From Methanoregula sp. (GTDB lineage: Archaea > Halobacteriota > Methanomicrobia > Methanomicrobiales > Methanospirillaceae): a stretch of DNA of 64,000 nt. This document shows, one piece after another, positions 33,353 to 42,356 of the stretch (position 1 is the stretch's first letter; every line of letters begins with the position of its first letter). The stretch spans positions 1 through 64,000 of the forward strand of contig NZ_JAJRCG010000006.1 of the NCBI RefSeq assembly GCF_028679125.1. The letters run 5' to 3'. Both the position numbers and the translations under genes were made by a program. The notes below the pieces were generated by a model. It had not been told where the DNA came from and made no database searches. It was given only the letters and a program-made list of their open reading frames with translations.

Positions 33353-35390
33353 CTCGGCATACCGCGAAGGGGGCGTTGACCTGTGGAGCAAAGGTGAAAA
33401 CGGGACAGTACAGCGAATCCACCATGCATACGATCCGCCATTCTGTCTCACGCTCCCGGACCCGGACGCCCACCATGAGATGCTCGTTGCACTCGAAGAG
33501 GAGTACCGTGCAGAACCCTGCCGGTTTTCAACCATCTTTGGCGAATGCGAAGGATACCGGGTCTTTGCCGGGCGCCCGGTGGCGGAGGCGATCGAGCAGC
33601 AGACGGGGTTTGCCGTTCAGCTCTTCAACGTGGACGTGCGGCGCGACCAGCGCTTCATGGCGGAACACGGGATCGTCCCGTGCAGCACGGATATGACAAC
33701 CCGGTTCTCACCGGAGATTGCCCATGACCTGAAGATCATGGAGATCCGGATCAAAGGCAACCCATCCCCAACCCGCTCCTGCACCGCAATCGAAGTCATC
33801 CACGACCGCACCGAACACCTTGCCGGAAGCGAACAGGAAGTGCTCTTTGATCTCTGCACGCTCCTTACCTCCTGTGACCCGGATGTCATCCTCATGCCCC
33901 ATGCCGATCTCTGGATGCCGATCCTGGCAGCAAAGGCGGGTAACGCCGGGCTCACCCTGCCCTTCAGCCGGAACGGGAAGTACCGCTCCATAGGCTCCCG
34001 CTCCTACTGGAGTTACGGGAGGGTCGAGCACAAGGATGCCGCACTCATCCCGGACGGCAGGATCCTGATCGATACCGAGCAGTCCTTCGTGTACCGCGAA
34101 GGGGGTCTTGCCGGCGTGCTCATGGGTGCCCGGCTCTCGGGACTTAACCCCTGTCTCGTCTCCCGGCTCACCCCGGGCACCCTCATCTCATCCTACGAGA
34201 CGTACGAGGCGGTGAGACGGGGGATCGCGGTGCCGTTCCGCAAGAGCGATGCAGAATCCTTACGGAAACTCGCCTCGCTCCGGACCGGCGACCGGGGCGG
34301 GATGATGTTCCAGCCGGAGCCCGGTATCTTTGAAAACGTGGACGAGATCGATTTCACCTCCATGTACCCCTCCATCATCGTCAAGGCAAACCTCTCACCG
34401 GAGACCATCCGGCACACGGATACAGAAAAACGGGGATTCCTCCCCATTGCCCTCGAACCCCTGCTCGACATGAGGATTGCCACAAAGCAGCGGAAGAAGA
34501 TCGATCCATCCCTTGCCGGCATCGACGCGATCCTCAAGTGGATGCTCGTCACCTGCTTCGGCTACACCGGTTATAAGAACGCGAAGTTCGGCAGGATCGA
34601 GGTGCACGAGGCGATCACCGAACGGTCGCGCGAGATCCTGCTCGGGGCAAAAACGATTGCCGATACCTTGGGGTTTGCCGTGCTGCACGGGAACGTGGAC
34701 TGCCTCTGGGTCCAGGGCTCACCGGTCACTGCACTCCAGGACGCGATCAACCGGCAGTCCGGGCTATCCTCTGAGATCGATCACTATGACTGGATCGTCT
34801 TTCTCCCGCTCAAAAACGGCTCCGGTGCCTACACCCGCTACTATGGCCGGCTTGCCGATGGCAGCGTGAAGGTGCGGGGCATTGCTGCACGCCGGCACGA
34901 CACGCCGGAGTATATCCGGACCATGCAGGCAGCCATGCTCGCCGCAATGGGCCGGGCACGGACGGTTTCAGAACTGGCCGGAGCGTGGGACGACGTCCGC
35001 AGCATCTACCACCAGGCAGCGGAGCGTCTCCCCTCGGCACCCGCAGGCGAACTGGTCATCAGCCGGAGGATCAGCCGGCTGAACTACTCCCACCGCTGCA
35101 TCGAGGGGGCGGCAGTTGACGCGTACCGGAAGAGCGGCACGGAGCTTGCCCCGGGCATGAAGATCCGGTACGTTGTCCGGGATGCACGCACGTACCGGGT
35201 GGACCCCGCCGGGAGTGCAGAGACCTTTGATCTCCCGTACTACCGGCAGCTGCTGGAGAAGGCATGGGACGAGATCGCGTACGCGTTCCGGGCGGGACGA
35301 TCCAGGAGCGGGGGATCCGGTTGGCCTGCCGGCGGGTCAGCACCCGCAGACACGGAACCCATGCAGGGATTGTGTCCTGACGAATTCTGA
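33339..35390 (+). CDS. Family B DNA polymerase, PolB2-like, with altered motif C
   Basis: 683 aa from GTG at 33339; the frame is open upstream but GGGGGAGGTG precedes this GTG. Motif A EIDFTSMYPSIIVKANL is intact (Asp at residue 338). Motif B is KWMLVTCFGYTGYKN (Lys 400), with Cys-Phe where Asn-Ser is usual. Motif C reads HGNVDC (450-455) in place of YGDTDS, so the first Asp is Asn. The N-terminal exonuclease region has lost its Asp/Glu signatures (LKIMEIRI instead of LSFDIE). This is the state described for the archaeal PolB2 branch. Members have been called inactivated, yet some appear to act in damage bypass. Confidence 0.85.
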   Translation: MWILDSAYREGGVDLWSKGENGTVQRIHHAYDPPFCLTLPDPDAHHEMLVALEEEYRAEPCRFSTIFGECEGYRVFAGRPVAEAIEQQTGFAVQLFNVDVRRDQRFMAEHGIVPCSTDMTTRFSPEIAHDLKIMEIRIKGNPSPTRSCTAIEVIHDRTEHLAGSEQEVLFDLCTLLTSCDPDVILMPHADLWMPILAAKAGNAGLTLPFSRNGKYRSIGSRSYWSYGRVEHKDAALIPDGRILIDTEQSFVYREGGLAGVLMGARLSGLNPCLVSRLTPGTLISSYETYEAVRRGIAVPFRKSDAESLRKLASLRTGDRGGMMFQPEPGIFENVDEIDFTSMYPSIIVKANLSPETIRHTDTEKRGFLPIALEPLLDMRIATKQRKKIDPSLAGIDAILKWMLVTCFGYTGYKNAKFGRIEVHEAITERSREILLGAKTIADTLGFAVLHGNVDCLWVQGSPVTALQDAINRQSGLSSEIDHYDWIVFLPLKNGSGAYTRYYGRLADGSVKVRGIAARRHDTPEYIRTMQAAMLAAMGRARTVSELAGAWDDVRSIYHQAAERLPSAPAGELVISRRISRLNYSHRCIEGAAVDAYRKSGTELAPGMKIRYVVRDARTYRVDPAGSAETFDLPYYRQLLEKAWDEIAYAFRAGRSRSGGSGWPAGGSAPADTEPMQGLCPDEF

Positions 35391-35432
35391 CGAAAGATGT
35401 ATGTGGGCGGGTCACCAACTATCCGGCAGGAT

Positions 35433-36962
35433 ATGGCCGGAAACACGCTGATCTCTACCATAAAATATGTTGCCGGGACAAAACCGGTCTTTCGTCTCTC
35501 CGAGATCATCCCCTATCTCGATGAGCCAAAACCGGTCGATGACCTCTACCAGAGTATTGCCCCGGAACTGGCCCGTCTCGGCCTTGTGGCAAGAAAGGTT
35601 GGCGGGGATGTGGAGATCTCGCGGATCCTTCCGACAGAGCCATTTGTCCTGAATACCGGGGAACAGGAGCGCACCGCAGCGTTCCTCGACAGGAAGGAGA
35701 TGCCGGCTGCCCTTGCCGAAGCGATCGAGCGGTACATCACCAGGAAGGTGGGAACCGCATGGGACGACCCCGTCATCCTCGACCGGCTCCGAAAGGCCAT
35801 CGTTGCCCAGAAAGACGATTACTGGAAACCGCTGCAGAAGCGTTCCCTCCGGTACACAAAGGGGTACAGCGTGCTCGGCTACCTCGCCTACCATTTCCCG
35901 GTCTACTTCATGCAGACGGAGCACCTGCTCGCCCGGCTCGCGAGCGACGGGATGCTGAAGCGATCGATGACCATCCTCGATGTCGGCACCGGGCCGGGCG
36001 TTGTCCCGCTCGCCATCGCCGACTTCTTCTCACGGCTTGACGAAGTAAAAGCCAGCGTCTATTCTATCGAGCGTTCCGAAGAGCACGTAGAAGCATTCCT
36101 TGCCCTGCGGGAAGCATATGTCCCCATAGGGGGAAAGGTCTCGATCAAGAATCCCGCAAAAGCAGACATCCGCGACCCTCTCCCGTCTTCGCTTCCGGAA
36201 AAATTCGACCTCATCATCTTCTCCAATGTCCTGGGCGAACTGGCGGATCCGGCAGATGATCGCAGGGCAGAGATCGTGGAGAGGATCGCAGGGAGGCTGG
36301 TACCGGACGGCGTGATCCTGATCATTGAACCTGCCGACGAGGAGAATTCCCTTCGCATGCGGAACCTTGTAGTCGGGCTTGCGGAGAAAGGGCTTGCCGT
36401 GCATGCCCCCTGCCCGTTCATCCGGGGCACACCCTGCACAGCCCCGCGGTGCTGGAGTTTTGCCACGGCTCCTGCCATCCGGCAGACCCGGCTGATGGAG
36501 ACCCTTTCCCACTGCGAGGAGTACTACCGGTACATGAATACCGACATCAAGTACAGTTATGCAGTCCTGCGCCATGCCGGGCTGAACCGTGACGGTTACC
36601 GGGTTACTTCCGAGGCAAAGTTCCCCCGGCTCTCGAAACTGCAGCTGCACGTGGAGAAACGGATCAATGTGGTTGTCGCAAAGATGAGCGGCGATCTGGG
36701 GGATGCAAAAAACCATCTCTTCAAGATCTGCGACGGGACCGCAAAGACACCCGTCTACGCTGTCGTTCCGGCGTTCCATATGACGCCGGAAAACGAGGTT
36801 ATCAGGGAAGCACCGTATGGCACGGTGCTGGAGATACGGGGTGTCCTCGTCCGGTACAACAAGGAGCACAATGCCTACAACCTGCTCGTGAACCGGAACA
36901 CGGAGATCCGCGAATCCCAGGCGGGCGAACGATCGTATGCAGCGGGCCGAACGACCCGGTGA
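35433..36962 (+). CDS. Rsm22-family rRNA methyltransferase
   Basis: 509 aa from ATG at 35433 (GGCAGGAT upstream). The N-terminal 130 aa are helical; the SAM domain starts at SMTILDVGTGPGVVPLAIADF, with FDLIIFSNVLGELAD as motif IV and PDGVILIIEPADEEN. A four-cysteine set, HAPCPFIRGTPCTAPRCW and SHCEEYY, matches the cluster-binding cysteines of Rsm22/METTL17 proteins. The C-terminal 120 aa (VYAVVPAFHM and so on) form an OB-like tail. It is expected to act on the small ribosomal subunit. It follows the polymerase gene by 42 bp and may be read from the same transcript. Confidence 0.83.
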   Translation: MAGNTLISTIKYVAGTKPVFRLSEIIPYLDEPKPVDDLYQSIAPELARLGLVARKVGGDVEISRILPTEPFVLNTGEQERTAAFLDRKEMPAALAEAIERYITRKVGTAWDDPVILDRLRKAIVAQKDDYWKPLQKRSLRYTKGYSVLGYLAYHFPVYFMQTEHLLARLASDGMLKRSMTILDVGTGPGVVPLAIADFFSRLDEVKASVYSIERSEEHVEAFLALREAYVPIGGKVSIKNPAKADIRDPLPSSLPEKFDLIIFSNVLGELADPADDRRAEIVERIAGRLVPDGVILIIEPADEENSLRMRNLVVGLAEKGLAVHAPCPFIRGTPCTAPRCWSFATAPAIRQTRLMETLSHCEEYYRYMNTDIKYSYAVLRHAGLNRDGYRVTSEAKFPRLSKLQLHVEKRINVVVAKMSGDLGDAKNHLFKICDGTAKTPVYAVVPAFHMTPENEVIREAPYGTVLEIRGVLVRYNKEHNAYNLLVNRNTEIRESQAGERSYAAGRTTR

Positions 36963-37020
36963 TTACGCAGTGATTATAATGAGGGATACATACAGTAATT
37001 AGAGTGGAGACCGGTGCCCC

Positions 37021-38388
37021 ATGGATAACCTGAACCTCGATGATAATGAGGCCGTCATGCATACCACGCAGAGGCTTATCATCAACGGGGTCAGTTACGA
37101 AGGGGTTTTCACCGACAGCCGTCTCATTCTCGTGAACACGGAGTCACGGATTCCGGCAGAGAACATCCCTTTTGCCAGCATCGCACTTGCCGTTGCAGAC
37201 ACCAACAAACTGTACGAACCATACATACGCCTGACACTCCCCCTGCCGGAGGGCGGTACACGGGATATCATCCTCATTTATATTCACCTGGACGCCGGCA
37301 GGAATGTCCAGAACCGTGACAAAGGGATGGCAATCCTGAAGGATCATGACGTCCCGATCCGGATTGCCCCGAACCAGCCCCCCTTCCCCACGCGCAGTAT
37401 CCATGAGGAACTGGATCCCGTCATCCCCGTAGGAGGTCTGGCATCGGGCCGTCCTGCAGCCCCGGAATGGACCGTGTATGGCATGCTGGGGGGCACTACC
37501 AGTCCTCTCCCGGAGGAACCAAAGCCCCCGTCACCGCTCGTGACAATCCTGTCGATAATTCTCATTATCGCGTTACTGATTGGCGCCATGATCGTCCCGA
37601 TACCGGGGCCTGAGGATAAGGCCGCCTCATCCGGCCTTGCCGGGGGAAAATCCGGCATCACGCCAGCACCCTCCCCAGCACCAGGCCCGGCCACGACACC
37701 CGTGCCCGTTGCAACTGCCACGCCGGAGGTGCCCCTTCCGCCCGGATCGGTACCGGGAAAAGGTATCTACGCAAAGATCATGTGCCCGGGGAATTATACC
37801 GGCTTCCTCTCGGCAGGGGGTTGGCGTATGGACGTGAACAGTTCCGGGACGCATGTGTACCAGCTGCCGGTCCAGGATACCATGATCACGGCGTTCATTG
37901 AGAAGCTCGAGGGATCCTCAGACCCCCTTGAAGTGGGGATCTATAATGGCGGGGTTCCCGTTGAACGACAGGAAACCACCAAACCCGGGGGCATTGTCGA
38001 GATGCATGTCTCCGTTGGACCGGCAATTGCAGGAACCGCCCTTCCCGCAACGGCAGCCCCGACCGTGACAATTACCCCTGTCACACCAGAACCGACCGCT
38101 TTCCCGGTGCAGTATTCCATACCCGCGACCGGTGTCTGGGTGCATGTTGCCTACCCGGGGAACTATACCGGCACCCTCAGCCCGAACGGTCAGCGACAGG
38201 AGATCAATGCATCCGGGGACCGGATCTACCAGATGGTGATGAAGAACGGGACCATTGATGCCGTGCTGGAGAAGGCGGACGGGTCTGCAAATGCCCTGGC
38301 AGTGGAAGTGTATAAAGACGGGACCGTGATTGATCTCGCCAATACCACAATCCCCCTGGGCAGCGTGGAGATCCATACGAGAATCTAA
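37021..38388 (+). CDS. Membrane protein with duplicated extracytoplasmic domain
   Basis: 455 aa. The N-terminal 125 aa are soluble and PH-like in look (RLIINGVSYEGVFTDSRLILVNT). One membrane helix, LVTILSIILIIALLIGAMIV, lies near 178-197, and then a Pro/Ala/Thr-rich stalk. Two related beta domains follow, each starting with PGNYTG, with the words INASGDRIYQM against VNSSGTHVYQL, and VEVYKDGTVI against VGIYNGGVPV. The topology (soluble inside, repeats outside) is inferred. It stands alone, with AGAGTGGAG a short way before ATG. No enzyme motif. Confidence 0.65.
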   Translation: MDNLNLDDNEAVMHTTQRLIINGVSYEGVFTDSRLILVNTESRIPAENIPFASIALAVADTNKLYEPYIRLTLPLPEGGTRDIILIYIHLDAGRNVQNRDKGMAILKDHDVPIRIAPNQPPFPTRSIHEELDPVIPVGGLASGRPAAPEWTVYGMLGGTTSPLPEEPKPPSPLVTILSIILIIALLIGAMIVPIPGPEDKAASSGLAGGKSGITPAPSPAPGPATTPVPVATATPEVPLPPGSVPGKGIYAKIMCPGNYTGFLSAGGWRMDVNSSGTHVYQLPVQDTMITAFIEKLEGSSDPLEVGIYNGGVPVERQETTKPGGIVEMHVSVGPAIAGTALPATAAPTVTITPVTPEPTAFPVQYSIPATGVWVHVAYPGNYTGTLSPNGQRQEINASGDRIYQMVMKNGTIDAVLEKADGSANALAVEVYKDGTVIDLANTTIPLGSVEIHTRI

Positions 38389-38719
38389 GCCTGCCCGGGG
38401 TGTTCCGGGCAGATGACTGCAATAACGGTGTAACACCGGTTACAGCAGTTGAAATAACCTCAATCAAGGCGTGCAGAACGACCCCGACTCACATCAAATA
38501 GTACAGATTCGGATGCACGGCACGCGGTGTATCAGGTCATAGTACAATAATCATCAGGTCATGCCTTCGGTATCATGCATGGTTCTTTTGTGATTCTGCC
38601 GGGTCAATAAGGGGAATACTGCATGCGCATGATGTTCTGTCCGTACAACTGGATTACCGATGAGACGATTACATGCCATGTTACACTACGGGTACATCAA
38701 CAGGGCTCCACTAAAAAAA
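38389..38719. other. Convergent intergenic region
   Basis: 330 bp between a plus-strand and a minus-strand gene end. No open frame or RNA gene was recognised; it likely contains both transcript ends. The minus-strand reading TTCTGATTTTTTTAGTGG (38705-38730) gives the T-run expected after the PKD pilin gene. Confidence 0.5.
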
Positions 38720-40543
38720 TCAGAAGGGATAATCAGCTGAGCTGCTGAAATAGTCAGCAAGATTCTTGAACGTTACCGTAGTTCCGCCATTATAAACATA
38801 GAAACCATCCTTCGCGATGACCAGCCCTTCAAAGTCACCTCCGGTAAAGCTCACCCTCCCCCCGGGGGCAAATAAAACCCCGGTAAGATCTCCCCAACCT
38901 CCACCCTGGGCCAGGGTGATATCTCCCGTGCGGGCGACAATGACCACGTTGCTCGCCGCAGATCCCCAGGAACTGGACGAATAACCCGTATCCGCAATGA
39001 TCTTCATATTGCTGACCAGCGGTCCACTTGACGATGAAGTATATCCGTTCGTTGCATACCAGGCAGGGGTTTTCGCCGCAGGTATCGTAAGGTCGGGCAT
39101 AGTCCTGGTTGGCACCGTTGCCTGCTTGACACACTTGTCTAATATTGCCTGATTATAGGAGGAGGGATGATTGAGCGTACCGGTATAGTAAATATATGAA
39201 TTGGCATCAAGTGTTGGTGTCCAGCCAAGGGTAACATCACCATCTACATAGACAGTTCCATGGATCTTTGCATCTTTTATATCGAAATTATCCGCAACAT
39301 ATACGTCACCGTAGAGATCACGTCCCCCGGACAATACCGTCATGTCCCCGTTGACAAAGATGATCCCGGGACTGGATGACGAACCCCAGCTTGCACTGCC
39401 AGTATTCAGATTAACATCCCCGTCAACGTAGATATTACTGACATCTATAAAGGCACCGCCATTAAAGTCACCGGTGGTTATGGAGGTTCCGGTAATGATA
39501 ACCGTGGAGCCGGGCCCGGTTACGCGTTTACCCTGGAAATACAGCTTGCTGCCATAGACAAAAACATTCTCGTCGGAAACGTACTGGGCAAAGGTCTTTA
39601 CCAGGATGTAGTCTGCTTTCGTCCGCGTATTGGTTACACCAGAGGATGTATTTGTCACGGTCAGGGAGACCGTGTACGTCCCGGCAACGGTATACTGATG
39701 AGTGGGGTTCTGGAGGACTGACGTTCCACCATCACCGAAGTTCCATGACCAGGTGGTCGGGCTGTTTGTCGACAGATCGGTGAATGCAACGGTCTGCGGG
39801 GCATAGCCGGATAACGGAGTTCCGCTGAAGTTCGCTACGGGTCCATTACCCGCAGTGACCGTGATGTACTGTGATTGGGTCTCTGAATCACTACCCGCAG
39901 AATTTGTTGCAGTCAACGTCACCGTGTACACCCCCACCAGCGTGTACGTGTGGGAGGGGTTTTGTTCCGTCGATGTGGTCTCATCACCAAAATCCCATAA
40001 CCATGATGTCGGGGTGTTGAGGGAAGTATCCGTGAAGTTCACCGGGAATGTGATATACACGGATCTCGGGGTCGCGTTAAAACTGGCATCAGGGACATGT
40101 ACGACGGGAACCGGGGTAGATATACCTTCAGGCCCGAACTGCGCTTCCGAGAGAACTGATGAGGCAGCGCCGCCACGGGCATAGATGATCTTCACATTGC
40201 TGATGGGATCTGTACCGGGAACGGTATATGCCAGTGTATCCCCGACACCCCAGGTGGTCCAGTTGAAATCACGGTTCTTGGAGAACGATCGCTGCTGATC
40301 GTTGACAAGAATGATCGCATCACTGCTGGACAGTGCATCCCCGCCATTATGGTAAATATAGACGGTGCGATCGATATTGGAGATAACCGCATCAAGGGCA
40401 GGGACTCTTTGGGGAGTTCCTGCTGAGGTGAGCATCACGCCGATAATGGCTATTCCCGCAATGACGATGGAGATGAGTAAAATAGCGCCGATAAGTTCGG
40501 ATGCACCGGATTCACGGGCATGTGGCAGGGATTGTCGCGGCAT
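38720..40543 (-). CDS. Pilin-signal surface protein with two PKD domains and beta-helix-like repeats
   Basis: 607 aa. The leader MPRQSLPHARESG precedes ASELIGAILLISIVIAGIAI, a class III signal. Two PKD domains follow (about 150-235 and 237-320), with SWLWDFGDETTSTEQNPSHTY and TWSWNFGDGGTSVLQNPTHQY as their cores. The C-terminal half has repeated strands: IYVDGDVNL, IFVNGDMTV, GDVYVADNFDI, GTVYVDGDVTLGW, like a polymer-forming beta helix. It ends ADYFSSSADYPF, as does its neighbour (ETYFSSPDDYPF). Extracellular adhesive or structural role inferred. Third gene of the unit, 178 bp after gene 40722. Confidence 0.78.
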   Translation of the reverse strand: MPRQSLPHARESGASELIGAILLISIVIAGIAIIGVMLTSAGTPQRVPALDAVISNIDRTVYIYHNGGDALSSSDAIILVNDQQRSFSKNRDFNWTTWGVGDTLAYTVPGTDPISNVKIIYARGGAASSVLSEAQFGPEGISTPVPVVHVPDASFNATPRSVYITFPVNFTDTSLNTPTSWLWDFGDETTSTEQNPSHTYTLVGVYTVTLTATNSAGSDSETQSQYITVTAGNGPVANFSGTPLSGYAPQTVAFTDLSTNSPTTWSWNFGDGGTSVLQNPTHQYTVAGTYTVSLTVTNTSSGVTNTRTKADYILVKTFAQYVSDENVFVYGSKLYFQGKRVTGPGSTVIITGTSITTGDFNGGAFIDVSNIYVDGDVNLNTGSASWGSSSSPGIIFVNGDMTVLSGGRDLYGDVYVADNFDIKDAKIHGTVYVDGDVTLGWTPTLDANSYIYYTGTLNHPSSYNQAILDKCVKQATVPTRTMPDLTIPAAKTPAWYATNGYTSSSSGPLVSNMKIIADTGYSSSSWGSAASNVVIVARTGDITLAQGGGWGDLTGVLFAPGGRVSFTGGDFEGLVIAKDGFYVYNGGTTVTFKNLADYFSSSADYPF

Positions 40544-40721
40544 GAATTACCTACTTTTTTAGTTCACTCTTAAATTATGTAATGCATTCTCTTCTCATTA
40601 GTATTTCTTGCCTGCAGGCCCGTGCCGTCTGACCGTTGAGCAGTGAGTATGGCGGCCATTCAGCAAAGACGAAAGAACCGTCCGAAGCCCGGATATCAGG
40701 GAGATTCTCCCTATAAAAAAA

Positions 40722-42356
40722 TCAGAAGGGATAATCATCAGGACTGCTGAAGTAGGTCTCAAGATTCGTGAAGGTCACGAGTGTCCCTCCGCTGGTGACA
40801 TCAAACCCGTCACGGGCGATTACCACCCCTTCGAAGAATCCTCCACTGAACGTCACCCTCCCGTTGGGGGCAAACAACACACCCCGGACACCGCTCCCGC
40901 CAAGTCCGGTGATGGAGATATCGCCCGTGCTCGCGATAATGACCACATCGCTGACAGAGGTGGTCCATGAACTGGAGGTGTAACTGTTGGCAAATATTTT
41001 GAGGTTGTCTGCCAGGGCCCCGCTCGATACATATCCCCGAGCCGCGTACCATGCTGCAGATTTTACCGAGGGGATCTCCTGCGTGGGCATGGAAAATCCC
41101 GGAACGGTATCCACGTGGAGACATTTGGTGACAATTTCCGGATGATTATAATTATCAGGAATCGTGAGCGTGCCGGTGTAATAGATGTAGGAATCCGCAT
41201 CAAGCGTGGGAGTCCAGCCCAGGGTAACGTCGCCGTTCACATACACGTTCCCATGGATCAGTGCATCCTTTAACGCGAAATTACCGTTGACATAGACATC
41301 CCCATAGATATCCCGTTGACCATTCCACAGGGTCATATCACCGTTGACATAGATATTCCCGGGATTGGTAGACGAGCCCAGTCCGGCACTTCCCCCGTCA
41401 AGGTAGACATCACCATCGACATAGAGAGTGTGTACTGCAATTGAGGTTCCCCCGTTAAGGTCACTGGTGATCAGTGATTCTGTGAGGATGACCGTGGCAT
41501 TGGGTCCGGTAACATAATCACCGGAGAAACTCAGCTGGTTTCCGTAGACAAAGACATCATTCTCTATGACATACGTCACAAAAGGCACCTCAGTTACCTG
41601 GATGTAGTCCATCTTTGTCAGGGTACTGGAACCCGACGCACTGGTGACCGTCAGGCTGACCGTGTAATTTCCGATCGCGGTATAGTTGTGTACCGGGTTC
41701 TGCACCGAGGACATATTGCCATCGCCAAAGGACCAGTTCCATGCAGTAACCGGGCCGGTTGATTGATCGGTAAACTGCACCGAGAGCGGTACATAGCCGC
41801 TCGTGGGTGTGGCGTTGAACAGGACAAACAGGGGTACCGGTGTCGGGGTTGTCGTGACCGGTGTTGAAGTCGAGGTCGTGATTGAGGTAGTGACCGTGGT
41901 CGTTGTTGCGGTGGGAGAGAGGGTTGCGGTTACCGTTGTGTCCGGGCTGACCGGTTCACCCCAGGATTGAATCAGGTAGGAGTTTTGCCCGTTCAGATAG
42001 ATGATCTGCACACCTCTGGGGAACTGCTGACCCGATGGAACCTGGTACACAAGGGTATCACCCACGGTCCAGCTCGACCACGGATTGCCATTCAGGAGCG
42101 TGAATGCAGCCGTTTTATCCACCCCGTCAACCATAATTGCCATCTCGGATTTCCGGATAGTGTCGCCCCCGTTATGGGATACCAGGAGCTGGTTGTCCAG
42201 AGGTAACACTTCAGAAGACACGGCAGGGATTGTCTGCTTCTGGGGACTGGAGAGGATTGTCACTCCCGCGATGGCGATGCCAAGCGTGATGACGGATACC
42301 AGGATAATGGCACCGAGAACTTCCGATACCCCGGTTTCCCGGTGCTGCTGGTTCAT
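40722..42356 (-). CDS. Pilin-signal surface protein with one PKD domain and beta-helix-like repeats
   Basis: 544 aa. MNQQHRETG then VSEVLGAIILVSVITLGIAI is the class III signal. A Thr-rich linker (TVTATLSPTATTTTVTTSIT) precedes one PKD domain with AWNWSFGDGNMSSVQNPVHNY. The C-terminal region runs in parallel with that of the protein at 38720: LYVDGDVYL, IYVNGDMTL, GDVYVNGNFAL, GNVYVNGDVTLGWTP. The start overlaps the stop of the preceding gene by 4 bp. The two proteins are clear paralogs differing by one PKD domain. Confidence 0.8.
   Translation of the reverse strand: MNQQHRETGVSEVLGAIILVSVITLGIAIAGVTILSSPQKQTIPAVSSEVLPLDNQLLVSHNGGDTIRKSEMAIMVDGVDKTAAFTLLNGNPWSSWTVGDTLVYQVPSGQQFPRGVQIIYLNGQNSYLIQSWGEPVSPDTTVTATLSPTATTTTVTTSITTSTSTPVTTTPTPVPLFVLFNATPTSGYVPLSVQFTDQSTGPVTAWNWSFGDGNMSSVQNPVHNYTAIGNYTVSLTVTSASGSSTLTKMDYIQVTEVPFVTYVIENDVFVYGNQLSFSGDYVTGPNATVILTESLITSDLNGGTSIAVHTLYVDGDVYLDGGSAGLGSSTNPGNIYVNGDMTLWNGQRDIYGDVYVNGNFALKDALIHGNVYVNGDVTLGWTPTLDADSYIYYTGTLTIPDNYNHPEIVTKCLHVDTVPGFSMPTQEIPSVKSAAWYAARGYVSSGALADNLKIFANSYTSSSWTTSVSDVVIIASTGDISITGLGGSGVRGVLFAPNGRVTFSGGFFEGVVIARDGFDVTSGGTLVTFTNLETYFSSPDDYPF

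Noticed and set aside
36030-36869. Minus-strand 279-codon frame opposite the Rsm22-like gene
   Set aside because: Antisense shadow without start signal or domain.
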